Position numbers and translations under genes: made by a program. The notes under the pieces are model-generated. The model was not told where the DNA came from. It did no database searches and saw nothing but the letters and a program-made list of their open reading frames with translations. Shown in pieces: positions 1 through 8,029 of a stretch of DNA of 34,980 bases; within the stretch, counting starts at the first letter, position 1; every line of letters begins with the position of its first letter. The stretch is from an uncultured Octadecabacter sp. (lineage in GTDB: Bacteria > Pseudomonadota > Alphaproteobacteria > Rhodobacterales > Rhodobacteraceae): positions 1-34,980 of the forward strand of contig CALBVZ010000097.1 in NCBI GenBank assembly GCA_937969445.1. The letters run 5' to 3'.

Positions 1-631
1 TACCCAGCGTTTTGGTATTCCACTGATCGGCATGACCAGCCGACCCAAAAGTTCACTCGCAATCCAATCTGACATCGTTTTGCTGATGCCAAAACTGCCA
101 GAGGCCTGTGGAACCGGTGTTGTTCCGACTACATCCACAACAATGACCCTTGCGCTAGGCGATGCGCTGTCAGTCGCCATTATGGAACATCGCGCGTTTT
201 CAGCAGATAACTTCCGCGACTTTCACCCAGGTGGAAAACTCGGGTCACAGCTGTCGCGCGTTGGCGACTTGATGCACAAGAATGATGCTGTACCCCTTGT
301 CGGCGAAAAGACCCCGATGAGCGATACCCTGCTGACAATTAGCCAAAAGGGCTTCGGTGTGGTTGGCGTATTGGACGATGCAGGTTACCTTGCCGGCATC
401 GTGACCGACGGCGATTTGCGTCGGAATATGGGTGGCTTACTAGATTTGACTGCGGGCGAAGTGATGACCAAAGCTCCGCGCACCATTGGAACGACGTCGC
501 TAGCGGAAGAGGCTGTAAACGTGATGAACACTGGCAATATTACCTGCCTCTTTGTGGTGGATCCGGACGGGTCCCGCAACGTTGCGGGCATTTTGCATAT
601 CCACGACTGTCTGCGCGCAGGCATTGTGTAG
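1..631 (+). CDS. kdsD: Arabinose-5-phosphate isomerase KdsD/KpsF, 3' part (5' end outside window)
   Basis: Interconverts D-ribulose-5-phosphate and D-arabinose-5-phosphate in the cytoplasm, the first step towards Kdo for lipid A core or capsule. The open frame runs in from the window edge (first complete codon at base 2), so the start and most of the SIS sugar-isomerase domain are missing. What remains shows the end of the SIS domain (PTTSTTMTLALGDALS and FHPGGKLG, typical of KdsD) followed by two CBS motifs (about the last 120 residues; GIVTDGDLRR closes the first). The stop codon abuts the lptC start with no gap, so the genes are probably co-transcribed. No kdsC phosphatase gene lies between them, unlike the enterobacterial order. 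Identification is firm; the 5' end cannot be judged. Confidence 0.93.
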   Translation, partial: TQRFGIPLIGMTSRPKSSLAIQSDIVLLMPKLPEACGTGVVPTTSTTMTLALGDALSVAIMEHRAFSADNFRDFHPGGKLGSQLSRVGDLMHKNDAVPLVGEKTPMSDTLLTISQKGFGVVGVLDDAGYLAGIVTDGDLRRNMGGLLDLTAGEVMTKAPRTIGTTSLAEEAVNVMNTGNITCLFVVDPDGSRNVAGILHIHDCLRAGIV

Positions 632-1222
632 ATGACAGGCGACGACAACCTTTATTCTCAGTTTGTCGGCTTTCTAAAGATCACCCTGCCGCTCGGCGCG
701 CTGGCGTTGATGTCTACCGTTTTCCTGTTCGCCCGTGCACCGACACAAGAAACGACGATCCCATACGCCGAAATCGAAGAGATCGCTCGGGAGCCTAGGT
801 TGTCCGGCGCACAGATTTCAGGCGTGGCCGACGATGGCTCCGTGATTGGAATTAGCGCGGGCACCACGCGCCCAGATGGCGACCTAATGATTATAGAAAA
901 CCTGTCCGCGACTGTAGACTCGGCGAGCGGCATTCACATCGATATTCGTGCAGGGATGGGTCAGATCGACACAGCATCCCGGATTGCACGTCTGACTGGT
1001 TTAGCTCGTATCGAAACTTCAAACGGGTATGAAATGGAAACGGCTGGGCTAACGGCGAACTTGACCACAGGCCAGTTGGTTTCCGATGGGGCAATTGAAG
1101 CACAAGCGCCCTTTGGTTCGCTAACCGCTGGTCAAATGGTCATCGAAACGCCCGAAGGCATGGATAGCCAAGTGATGCTTTTCCAAAATGGTGTTCGGCT
1201 GGTATACACACCGCAGCAATAG
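632..1222 (+). CDS. lptC: LPS export system periplasmic protein LptC
   Basis: 196 residues. LptC is a bitopic inner-membrane protein that takes lipopolysaccharide from the LptB2FG extractor and hands it to LptA. The sequence shows a short cytoplasmic N-terminus, one hydrophobic segment (about residues 15-34, rich in L, A, V and F) and a periplasmic remainder with the alternating pattern expected of a beta-jellyroll (for example GISAGTTRPDGDL). ATG follows the kdsD TAG directly. lptA starts 11 bases after its stop. LptC is poorly conserved in sequence, so the call leans on length, topology and position between kdsD and lptA/lptB. A DUF1239-type annotation would mean the same thing. Confidence 0.88.
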   Translation: MTGDDNLYSQFVGFLKITLPLGALALMSTVFLFARAPTQETTIPYAEIEEIAREPRLSGAQISGVADDGSVIGISAGTTRPDGDLMIIENLSATVDSASGIHIDIRAGMGQIDTASRIARLTGLARIETSNGYEMETAGLTANLTTGQLVSDGAIEAQAPFGSLTAGQMVIETPEGMDSQVMLFQNGVRLVYTPQQ

Positions 1223-1233
1223 GATTCTTTAAC

Positions 1234-1719
1234 GTGACATTTTTCAAATCTGCCCTGCTTTGTGTGATCCTCGTGGTTGCCGGACCAGCATTTTCACAGA
1301 CTGACATTAACCTCGGGGCGATCAATGCCGACCCGTCTGCACCACTGGAAATCACATCCGACAGCCTGAGTGTTGATCAAGACAGCGGCACAGCAATTTT
1401 CCAAGGGAACGTTCTTATCGGACAAGGCGATTTGCGCCTTAACGCAGGCCGCGTGCAGGTCGTCTACAATGACGCATCTGGCGACATCAGCCGCCTTTCC
1501 GCTTCCGGTGGCGTGACCTTCGTGACTGCCACAGAAGCGGCGGAAGCATCTAACGCCGAATATAATCTTGATGCTGGAACGCTCGTGCTTTCCGGCGACG
1601 TTCTTCTCACGCAAGGGAACAGTGCAATTTCTGCCAATTCCATGCGGATCAATTTGTCTGATGGCAGTGCGCAAATGGAAGGCCGTGTCCGCACGATCTT
1701 CAATCAGGGCGGCAACTAA
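1234..1719 (+). CDS. lptA: LPS transport periplasmic protein LptA (OstA-like)
   Basis: 161 residues with a GTG start; AGGA lies about ten bases upstream and no in-frame ATG is nearer. Residues 1-21 form a Sec signal peptide, probably cleaved after AFS. The mature part has OstA/LptA features: PLEITSDSLSVDQDSGTAIF near the N-terminus and repeated G-x-V-x-(I/L) strands that build the jellyroll bridge carrying LPS across the periplasm. It lies between lptC and lptB, and its TAA shares one base with the lptB ATG (TAATG), implying translational coupling. The function is inferred from the family; the signal peptide and operon position are visible. Confidence 0.92.
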   Translation: MTFFKSALLCVILVVAGPAFSQTDINLGAINADPSAPLEITSDSLSVDQDSGTAIFQGNVLIGQGDLRLNAGRVQVVYNDASGDISRLSASGGVTFVTATEAAEASNAEYNLDAGTLVLSGDVLLTQGNSAISANSMRINLSDGSAQMEGRVRTIFNQGGN

Positions 1720-2471
1720 TGCCTGAGCTAACCGTTACAGATGGCGACGTCGGACTGCGCATTCGACATCTACGCAAAAGCTATGGCAAACGCGTCGTCA
1801 TCCGAGACGTAAACATGGAACTCGGCCGCGGCGAAGTCGTGGCTTTGCTTGGCCCCAATGGCTGCGGTAAAACCACCTGCTTTTATTCAATCGCTGGCCT
1901 TGTGACGCCGGAAGGCGGTGAGGTGGTCGTTGACGGGCGCAACATTACTGCGTTACCGATGTATCGCCGTGCGAAGCTCGGCATCGGATACCTTCCGCAA
2001 GAAATGTCGATTTTTCGCGGTCTAAACGTTGAAGACAACATTCTATCGATTCTCGAAATTGCAGAACCGGATCGCACACGCCGCCGCGAACGCCTTGAAG
2101 AGCTTCTTTCAGAGTTTTCGATTGAACACTTGCGCCGTGCACCCGCTATGGCGCTTTCCGGTGGTGAACGTAGACGAGCCGAAATTGCCCGCTGCCTTGC
2201 CGCAGATCCAAAGTATGTGCTGCTGGATGAACCATTTGCCGGTGTCGATCCAATTGCGGTTGGCGAAATCCGACATCTTACGGCCGATCTAAAGAACCGT
2301 GGCATCGGTGTTTTGATCACCGACCATAATGTTCAGGAAACGCTACAGATCGTTGACCGCGCGTACATCCTTCACGATGGCAAAATCCTGATGTCCGGTA
2401 CGACCGATGAGGTCGTTCAGGATGAAAACGTGCGCCGTGTTTACTTGGGGGATTCGTTCCGCGTTTCGTGA
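1719..2471 (+). CDS. lptB: LPS export ABC transporter ATP-binding protein LptB
   Basis: 250 residues, close to the usual length of about 240. It is the cytoplasmic ATPase that powers LPS extraction from the inner membrane with LptF and LptG, which are not in this window. Visible motifs: Walker A GPNGCGKT (45-52), LptB-type Q-loop YLPQEMSIFR (91-100), signature LSGGE (146-150), Walker B VLLDEPFAGVD (167-177, catalytic E171) and switch H203 in TDHNV. The RRRAEIARCLA stretch after the signature is typical of LptB rather than of LivG-type ATPases. Start ATG overlaps the lptA stop by one base. No rpoN gene follows, although rpoN sits here in enterobacteria. Confidence 0.96.
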   Translation: MPELTVTDGDVGLRIRHLRKSYGKRVVIRDVNMELGRGEVVALLGPNGCGKTTCFYSIAGLVTPEGGEVVVDGRNITALPMYRRAKLGIGYLPQEMSIFRGLNVEDNILSILEIAEPDRTRRRERLEELLSEFSIEHLRRAPAMALSGGERRRAEIARCLAADPKYVLLDEPFAGVDPIAVGEIRHLTADLKNRGIGVLITDHNVQETLQIVDRAYILHDGKILMSGTTDEVVQDENVRRVYLGDSFRVS

Positions 2472-2685
2472 TCAGTTTACGGATATCATTGACACTTGCC
2501 TCATTTCGTCGCCAACTGGGGGAGATGACAGAACAGGCAATCAATGTAATCTGGACTTCGCCTTTAGGGCGCCAGCTACATTCAACCCGTTCACTGCCAT
2601 CATCCTCGACAATTCCCGCGTAGTTTAACGATACCTTAATCGTTCTAACGCCCGAATTGCCTGTAACGCTCAAAAAGGAGACGAG

Positions 2686-3261
2686 ATGCGCTATCAGATC
2701 ACAGGAAAGCAAATCGACATTGGTGAAGCCCTTCAAACACACGTTAAAACCGAACTGGGGGGCATGGTCAGCAAGTATGCAGGCCGTCCAACCGACGCCA
2801 ACATCGTATTTTCCAAAAGTGGGCACGAATATGTCTGCGAGACTGAAGTCCATCTTTCCACAGGCCTAACGGCGCAAGCCAAAGGTCATGCCACTGAAAT
2901 CTATGCAGCTTTTGACAGCGCCTCTGAGAAGATGGAAAAACAACTACGACGGTACAAACGTCGCCTGAAGGACCACCATAAGGAACGTTCACAACCCGTT
3001 GAACTTTCTGACGCTGGGTCCTATATCCTCGCTTCGAATAGTGAGTCGGAAGAGCAAGAACCCGAGGGTGTTAGCTCCATGATTGTGGCCGAAATGGAGA
3101 CGAAGATCCCATCAATCTCCGTCGGAGAAGCGGTCATGCAAATGGAAATCGCAAACGCACCGGTCTTGGTTTTCCGAAATGAAGGACATAGCGGAATCAA
3201 CGTCGTCTACCGCCGTGAAGACGGAAACATCGGTTGGATCGACCCGCGTAATACCAGCTAG
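2686..3261 (+). CDS. hpf: Ribosome hibernation promoting factor, long form
   Basis: 191 residues. Long HPF binds the 30S decoding region in stationary phase and dimerises 70S ribosomes into inactive 100S particles. Residues 1-100 match the HPF/RaiA RNA-binding domain (ITGKQIDIGEAL, then a basic helix KQLRRYKRRLKDHHK around 95-108). An acidic linker (about 110-135) leads to the C-terminal dimerisation domain, with the hallmark APVLVFRNE and NVVYRREDGNIGWIDP. A strong Shine-Dalgarno AAGGAG lies at 2675-2680. The 214-base gap before it holds no gene, and a lone TTGACA at 2489-2494 has no convincing -10. The next gene is ptsN, the standard proteobacterial pairing. Confidence 0.95.
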   Translation: MRYQITGKQIDIGEALQTHVKTELGGMVSKYAGRPTDANIVFSKSGHEYVCETEVHLSTGLTAQAKGHATEIYAAFDSASEKMEKQLRRYKRRLKDHHKERSQPVELSDAGSYILASNSESEEQEPEGVSSMIVAEMETKIPSISVGEAVMQMEIANAPVLVFRNEGHSGINVVYRREDGNIGWIDPRNTS

Positions 3262-3291
3262 ATCGGGCGAAACCCCGACGGGAAGTGCGTA

Positions 3292-3756
3292 ATGCCGATT
3301 ACAGACATTCTACCGGCCTCGGGAATCAAAGTTATAGCTGCTGTTAGCAGCAAGAAACGCTTGTTTCACGACCTTGGCGATATGGCAGATACCTGTTTTG
3401 GGATGGACCAAACTGTTGTTATCGACGCCCTTCTTGAACGCGAAAACCTTGGCCCAACCGGTGTGGGCCAGGGCATTGCCCTTCCCCACGCCCGCCTACC
3501 AGGACTATCGCAGGTCTGCGGTCTTTTCTTGCGATTAAAAAAGCCACTCGATTTTGATTCAGTGGATCGTCAGCCAGTCGATTTGGTCTTTGCCCTTTTT
3601 GCGCCTGAAGAAGCCGGTGTTTCCCACCTCAAGGCCTTGGCGTTAGTTTCGCGCACACTGCGTGACGAGGGCATTTGCGCAAAATTGCGTGCGAATGAAG
3701 ACCCATCAACGATCTATACGATTTTGACGGAAGCCAGCGCTGCATACGCGGCCTAG
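3292..3756 (+). CDS. ptsN: PTS IIA-like nitrogen regulatory protein PtsN (EIIA-Ntr)
   Basis: 154 residues. EIIA-Ntr receives phosphate from the PtsP-NPr relay and acts as a regulator (potassium uptake, nitrogen and stress signalling) rather than in sugar import. The phospho-accepting histidine is H66 in GVGQGIALPHARLPG, and PVDLVFALFAPEEAGVSHLK is the expected downstream signature. It starts 30 bases after hpf and is probably in the same transcript. Its TAG stop interlocks with the stop of the convergent sulfotransferase gene: the four bases CTAG at 3753-3756 serve both strands. No sign of truncation. Confidence 0.95.
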   Translation: MPITDILPASGIKVIAAVSSKKRLFHDLGDMADTCFGMDQTVVIDALLERENLGPTGVGQGIALPHARLPGLSQVCGLFLRLKKPLDFDSVDRQPVDLVFALFAPEEAGVSHLKALALVSRTLRDEGICAKLRANEDPSTIYTILTEASAAYAA

Positions 3757-5174
3757 GCGTAAGGTCCATATCCGAACGCGATGTAATCTCGCTGGTAAAC
3801 GTCATGCACAGCAGCTTCTACTTCAGCGTCGTAGATATCATTTAGCAGGTCAGCATATGTATCCGTCTGTTCAGGAACAGCTGGCATTGTGGTTTTGCCG
3901 ACTTGTGACGCCAAAATCGCAAGATCTTCTTCAAGCCGCTCTTCCCGCAGAACCAAATCCGGGGAGGCGTATTCAGCAAACCCTTGCAGCGCCTGAGACT
4001 GGGTCGCCCAGTGCGCATCAACACGCATTGCCGTCTGCCCACCAAGGTTTGACTTGATGAATTTCAAGTATGCTAGGAACGCTTCGCGATGCTCAGAAAT
4101 TCCATAGGATGGGTCAGGATAGGTTGCCGGAATTGGCAGCTTAAACTGATTTCGCAGCACGTTCCTGATCTCGGTAAAGCTGCCTTTATCGGTCGACAAA
4201 ATCTTACTACAGAACGCCGCGTGAGCCCGTGCAACCGGGTGACGTACGACGGCAAAACATCGATGCCCAAGCGCGTCGCGTTTCCACTGACGTAGTGATT
4301 TTTGCGTAAATTTTGAAATCAGATCTTTCGGCTGGCCGTCGTCCAACCCGGCCAACCAATTCTTGATCACATCGATCGGGCCGGACTTAATCGGCAAGAA
4401 CATTAAAGGGGAACTCGGCGCTGCAATATAACTTGGAACAGCGGGGCCGCGTCGTGGCTCGAAATTTGGTGTACGGTTCAAGTTGAACCGATCAAGCCGC
4501 GCTACGGCTGCTTCCATCTCAGCGAAGTTGTCTACCTTGTCCGACAAAGGCTTGGGGTTTTGTTTCTTTAATGATTTATCCAACGCGTCTAGCCGTTCAT
4601 CAACGCCAAGATAGGCCGCTATCCCGTTCATGACTTCGACATCTTGAAGGTCTTCATAAGCGACATAGAACGCTGTCTGCCCAGACTTCTGCAAGGTGTT
4701 CAGTAACTTCACCTGAAACGCTTGCAGCTTAGCAATGTGCTCTCTGAATTCATCCGCGTTGAACGAGATTGTATCTTCGCGCAGCCGCTTAACGTCAGTC
4801 AATTTCCACTGTCCCGTCGACTGTGCGATCTTCCAGCTAACGTAGCTTTCAATGGGGTTACGCGTCAGAATAATCTTGGCGCATCTCCTGTCAGCCATAA
4901 TGGGGTCAAACACCCGTGGATCGTGGTCATTAAAATAGCGAAACCCATTAAGACCGTCGGCTGCTTTAACAATCTTTAGAATTTGAAGGGGGTCTTCGTT
5001 TCGTTCTTCCAGTGAAACGCCCAACGTTTTTGTACCGTTTGGGTAGCCAACAAAACTCGGGTTATAGGCCTCACCGTGACAGGCCAATCCGTCAAACGCA
5101 TTGATATTGGATTCCAAAAAGTTCGAACCGGTTCGCATCTCTGCGAAAACTACAAAGTAATCAAACTGCATCAT
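3753..5174 (-). CDS. Two-domain sulfotransferase (NodH-like), PAPS-dependent
   Basis: 473 residues, predicted to transfer sulfate from PAPS to a carbohydrate or similar acceptor. The N-terminal domain starts FDYFVVFAEMRTGSN, with RTGSN (14-18) as the 5'-phosphosulfate loop and LTRNPIESYVSW (104-114) as the 3'-phosphate site. I recall this type being annotated NodH-like sulfotransferase in roseobacters. From about residue 250 a second sulfotransferase-like unit appears: FLPIKSGP (259-266) in the place of a P-loop and VVRHPVARAHAAF (309-321) as a 3'-phosphate site. The second P-loop is unusual and may be inactive. The gene is last in the minus-strand glycan run, three bases after the GT14-like gene. 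Acceptor unknown. The stop shares CTAG with ptsN. Confidence 0.85.
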   Translation of the reverse strand: MMQFDYFVVFAEMRTGSNFLESNINAFDGLACHGEAYNPSFVGYPNGTKTLGVSLEERNEDPLQILKIVKAADGLNGFRYFNDHDPRVFDPIMADRRCAKIILTRNPIESYVSWKIAQSTGQWKLTDVKRLREDTISFNADEFREHIAKLQAFQVKLLNTLQKSGQTAFYVAYEDLQDVEVMNGIAAYLGVDERLDALDKSLKKQNPKPLSDKVDNFAEMEAAVARLDRFNLNRTPNFEPRRGPAVPSYIAAPSSPLMFLPIKSGPIDVIKNWLAGLDDGQPKDLISKFTQKSLRQWKRDALGHRCFAVVRHPVARAHAAFCSKILSTDKGSFTEIRNVLRNQFKLPIPATYPDPSYGISEHREAFLAYLKFIKSNLGGQTAMRVDAHWATQSQALQGFAEYASPDLVLREERLEEDLAILASQVGKTTMPAVPEQTDTYADLLNDIYDAEVEAAVHDVYQRDYIAFGYGPYA

Positions 5175-5177
5175 ACT

Positions 5178-6872
5178 CTACCGTACCAAATAAGGTTTTC
5201 GCCGCGTCGGGCGTTCGTTGACGGGCACATTATCGGTTGGGAAGTCACCCATCAGATAGGGGTGCATGCCTTGGTTTTTCAGGTTCTGCAAAAACTGACC
5301 AAACCCAGACAGGTCGACCATTTTGGGCGCTTCTGTCACACGGCGTAGGTTCTTTGCACCCATTTCGTCGAGCACTGTTTGCAACGCTTCCATCGGTGTT
5401 TCGATGAAATCCGCCAACGTCCAAATCCGGATTCGTGCTTTAGCCCAAGGCGAGCGAAGCGCATTCAAGTGCTCGCTTTCTAAGCGCTGCAACTCTGCTG
5501 CATCCGCCCGAATATCCGAGAAATTTCGATTCGATTGGAACAGCGGGATCGCCCAGGCACCCGAGATTACAGAAATCTGCGCATTCGGGTCCTTTGCCAA
5601 ATCCCAGCTGACATGTTGACTGTCGTTCGGCCCAAACTGGAAACACTGGCGCTCACCACGTGTGTTCCAAATCAGGTTTACAAGAAACAACTGCGCATGG
5701 TGGTCACGCAGTTTCGCATTGTCGCAAAGTGCACCGCTAAACGTTGTCTGACGCCCTTCAAATTCAACACCTTCTTTCGCATAGAGATGTCCATGAACGC
5801 GCGTGCCAGTCATTCGTGCTAGCCATGGTTCAAAATCTTCAAACAGTTCTGAGAAACCTTCGAAAACCGAATAGGGTGAGGATGTAAAACCGTTCTCATG
5901 GCCGGGTCGCGGCAAGCGGCTTTGCATGAACAATCCTGCACGCCCACGCGTCCTGCGTTCAACTGCCTTTGAAAAGATACGGTCGATCTTTCCTGGGTTG
6001 GGCTCAGCGCCTTTTAACGGGTTTTCTTCGTTCAGGAAGTTATCATATAGCTCATTTGCTTCTGGCCAAATTTTACGCGCAACAAAGCAATCAGACCGCC
6101 GCAACAATTGTAGATGATCATCATAAAAGATGTGTGGCTTACCTTGATAGTCAAACTTGGAAAGCGTCAAAGAGCGGCTTTCAATGCTTTGGGAATAGAG
6201 CCGAACGAGCGTTTGGAAGTAACTCTCATCAGGAATCCAAACACGTCGAAAATACGTATCGTAAACTTTACGATCTGGGTCTTCCAGAATGGCCGACAGC
6301 GTTTGTCGAGTAAGGCACCACCACTGTGAACCCATGTGCGGAACGATCCCTTCTGGGACACGGCGGTACATTTTGAACCGACGCTGAAATTCAACATAGC
6401 GGTCAAAAAGAAGCCTGTTCTTGCGCCATGAAAACGGGAAGCGAAGCGTGAAACGCTCAAAGTCGAGGCCGCCTTGCGTCCAAGGCACATCCGCCGTTGT
6501 CGCGCTTTCAATAAAGTCAGTGCGCGGGCGTTTGGCGAGATAGGCCTGCAGGTCCTTAATAGGACGCAATGGCAAACATGATCCGGACGCCAAGTAGACG
6601 TGGCGCACATCAGGAAATTTGGCCAACATCATCGATGAGGCGGATTGGGATGCAGCAACAATGCCCCATGTTCCCCACTCACAACGATGCCGCTTGGAGA
6701 ATAGAACGTCCGGCACGTCCGCAAGGCTTCTGACGAAGTCATCATACGCCGCACGTTTCACATTCTTATCGACATGAATAACGACAGGGCAGCCACCAGC
6801 GGACCAGTGGCGCACCACTTGTTCCGCGCGATCAAACGCATTGTGGACCAGCATGACGACACCAACACTCAT
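5178..6872 (-). CDS. GT14-like glycosyltransferase (core-2/I-branching family) with extra C-terminal domain
   Basis: 564 residues. The first 260 or so match the core-2/I-branching beta-1,6-N-acetylglucosaminyltransferase family: HVD (33-35), SGSCLPLRP (96-104), GSQWWCLTR (181-189) and the putative catalytic PDESYFQTL (214-222). Bacterial members decorate extracellular glycans; donor and acceptor cannot be read here. The C-terminal 300 residues are a separate region with no motif I recognise. I recall roseobacter relatives carrying a C-terminal DUF (DUF5927 or DUF5928), unverified. No signal peptide, so probably cytoplasmic. Its ATG overlaps the preceding glycosyltransferase stop as ATGA, indicating coupled translation, and the sulfotransferase follows after three bases. 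Confidence 0.82.
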   Translation of the reverse strand: MSVGVVMLVHNAFDRAEQVVRHWSAGGCPVVIHVDKNVKRAAYDDFVRSLADVPDVLFSKRHRCEWGTWGIVAASQSASSMMLAKFPDVRHVYLASGSCLPLRPIKDLQAYLAKRPRTDFIESATTADVPWTQGGLDFERFTLRFPFSWRKNRLLFDRYVEFQRRFKMYRRVPEGIVPHMGSQWWCLTRQTLSAILEDPDRKVYDTYFRRVWIPDESYFQTLVRLYSQSIESRSLTLSKFDYQGKPHIFYDDHLQLLRRSDCFVARKIWPEANELYDNFLNEENPLKGAEPNPGKIDRIFSKAVERRTRGRAGLFMQSRLPRPGHENGFTSSPYSVFEGFSELFEDFEPWLARMTGTRVHGHLYAKEGVEFEGRQTTFSGALCDNAKLRDHHAQLFLVNLIWNTRGERQCFQFGPNDSQHVSWDLAKDPNAQISVISGAWAIPLFQSNRNFSDIRADAAELQRLESEHLNALRSPWAKARIRIWTLADFIETPMEALQTVLDEMGAKNLRRVTEAPKMVDLSGFGQFLQNLKNQGMHPYLMGDFPTDNVPVNERPTRRKPYLVR

Positions 6873-7981
6873 GCCCAGTTGCCTTTCGACATGAGGCCGA
6901 GAATCTCAAGCTGGCGCCAGTTAATGTACTTTTCAGACCACTTGCACCACAGGTCTGGGTGTTGAGCGATCCCCTCTGCGTAGGCTTTATATTCCTGCGA
7001 ACCTGCGTAGTGCTGACCACGCGCCAGTTCTTCCTGCGCCTTCGCGCCGAAGGTATCCAAGAACTTGGCGTGAAGCAGAATGCCGGACGCTTTTTCGCCG
7101 CCCCATTCATCGTAGATCAGGTTCAAACCACGCGGCAAAATCATGTGCGTCGAGCTTACGTAGGCGTAGTCCTTGCTCCACTTCACAAGCGGCGTTTTGT
7201 TCAGTGCGGGTGCGCGCCACGGCTCTTCTTTGAAAAACATGCGCGCGCGTGGGCCGCCTTGAATCCAGAGATTATAGAATAAATTGTTTTTCGAGATCGT
7301 GTAATTTCCGCTGTCGAACCAAGATGCGATTTCCATGGGATTCTGTCCGCGATTGTACGGCACCGCATCAAGTCGACCTTTTGGGTACATATCGAGCAAC
7401 ATTGCACCAAAGCTGCGAATGTCAGATGCATCCAGCCAATCGGTTAGGGCACGAATTGGGCGTGTATCGCAGAACGGGTAGATGAAAAACTCATCCGGGT
7501 CGACAACCAACGACCAGTGACCATCCGCGTACTTACGTTGAAGATGGTTCAGCCAATCGACACCAAATCGCGACTTTCGATAGCTTCCGCTTGTCTTCCA
7601 GACGGACACATCCGGCTGGCTCGCCGCATATTCGCCGCCGCCATCGTCACTGTCGTTGTCGACCATAAAGAAATGATCGACGCCTAAATCACGGTAATAT
7701 TTGAAGAAATATGGAAGTCTAATATCTTCGTTTCGGAACGTAGAGAAAACAAAAATGTCGTTCGTTTTTATTTGGTTGGTCCGGTCTTTAACCACCGACA
7801 GCTCACGACTTTTGCGCCGGGCACGCAGGTGCCAGCGCTTTCGCTGAAGGCGAAGCCGATATGATGTCCAGGCGCCCAAGTTGGTCCTTCCCGTCTTGCC
7901 AGCAAAGTCTATCAACTTCGCTAGTGCCTTATGGTTAACACACCATTGAAAATACGAGCAAATACCGCCCACTGTTTCCAT
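6869..7981 (-). CDS. GT2-type glycosyltransferase, copy A
   Basis: 370 residues. A basic N-terminal stretch (about 40-66) is followed by a GT-A-like core: TFRNE (81-85), MVDNDSDDG (106-114), and VVDPDEFF (159-166) as the metal-binding DxD. This is the pattern of the glycosyl transferase family 2 group Pfam calls Glyco_tranf_2_4, as I recall it. It is clearly paralogous to the next upstream gene (8030-9094): both share SRFGVDWL, DMYPKG, NLWIQGG, LNKTPLVKW and a GQH motif near the end. Start is the longest ATG; the Shine-Dalgarno is weak, so a few residues of doubt remain. Donor and linkage unknown. It overlaps the GT14-like gene by four bases. Confidence 0.83.
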   Translation of the reverse strand: METVGGICSYFQWCVNHKALAKLIDFAGKTGRTNLGAWTSYRLRLQRKRWHLRARRKSRELSVVKDRTNQIKTNDIFVFSTFRNEDIRLPYFFKYYRDLGVDHFFMVDNDSDDGGGEYAASQPDVSVWKTSGSYRKSRFGVDWLNHLQRKYADGHWSLVVDPDEFFIYPFCDTRPIRALTDWLDASDIRSFGAMLLDMYPKGRLDAVPYNRGQNPMEIASWFDSGNYTISKNNLFYNLWIQGGPRARMFFKEEPWRAPALNKTPLVKWSKDYAYVSSTHMILPRGLNLIYDEWGGEKASGILLHAKFLDTFGAKAQEELARGQHYAGSQEYKAYAEGIAQHPDLWCKWSEKYINWRQLEILGLMSKGNWA

Positions 7982-8029
7982 GCAATAAACAAAGAACAGG
8001 ATTCGGCAACCTTTCGAAAAGGTGATGCT

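Noticed and set aside
2489-2494. TTGACA as a -35 element upstream of hpf
   Set aside because: No acceptable -10 at 16-18 bases; the region is more likely read through from lptB or driven by a site I cannot see.
2407-2628. 73-codon frame between lptB and hpf as a possible gene or rpoN remnant
   Set aside because: Starts inside lptB in another frame, no ribosome site and no resemblance to RpoN.
2627-2644. AACGAT/ATCGTT inverted repeat before hpf
   Set aside because: Only 6 bp, AT-rich and with no T-run; too weak to call an operator or terminator.
8009-8023. ACCTTT/AAAGGT hairpin between the two GT2 genes
   Set aside because: Six base pairs with a 3-base loop and no T-run; could occur by chance.
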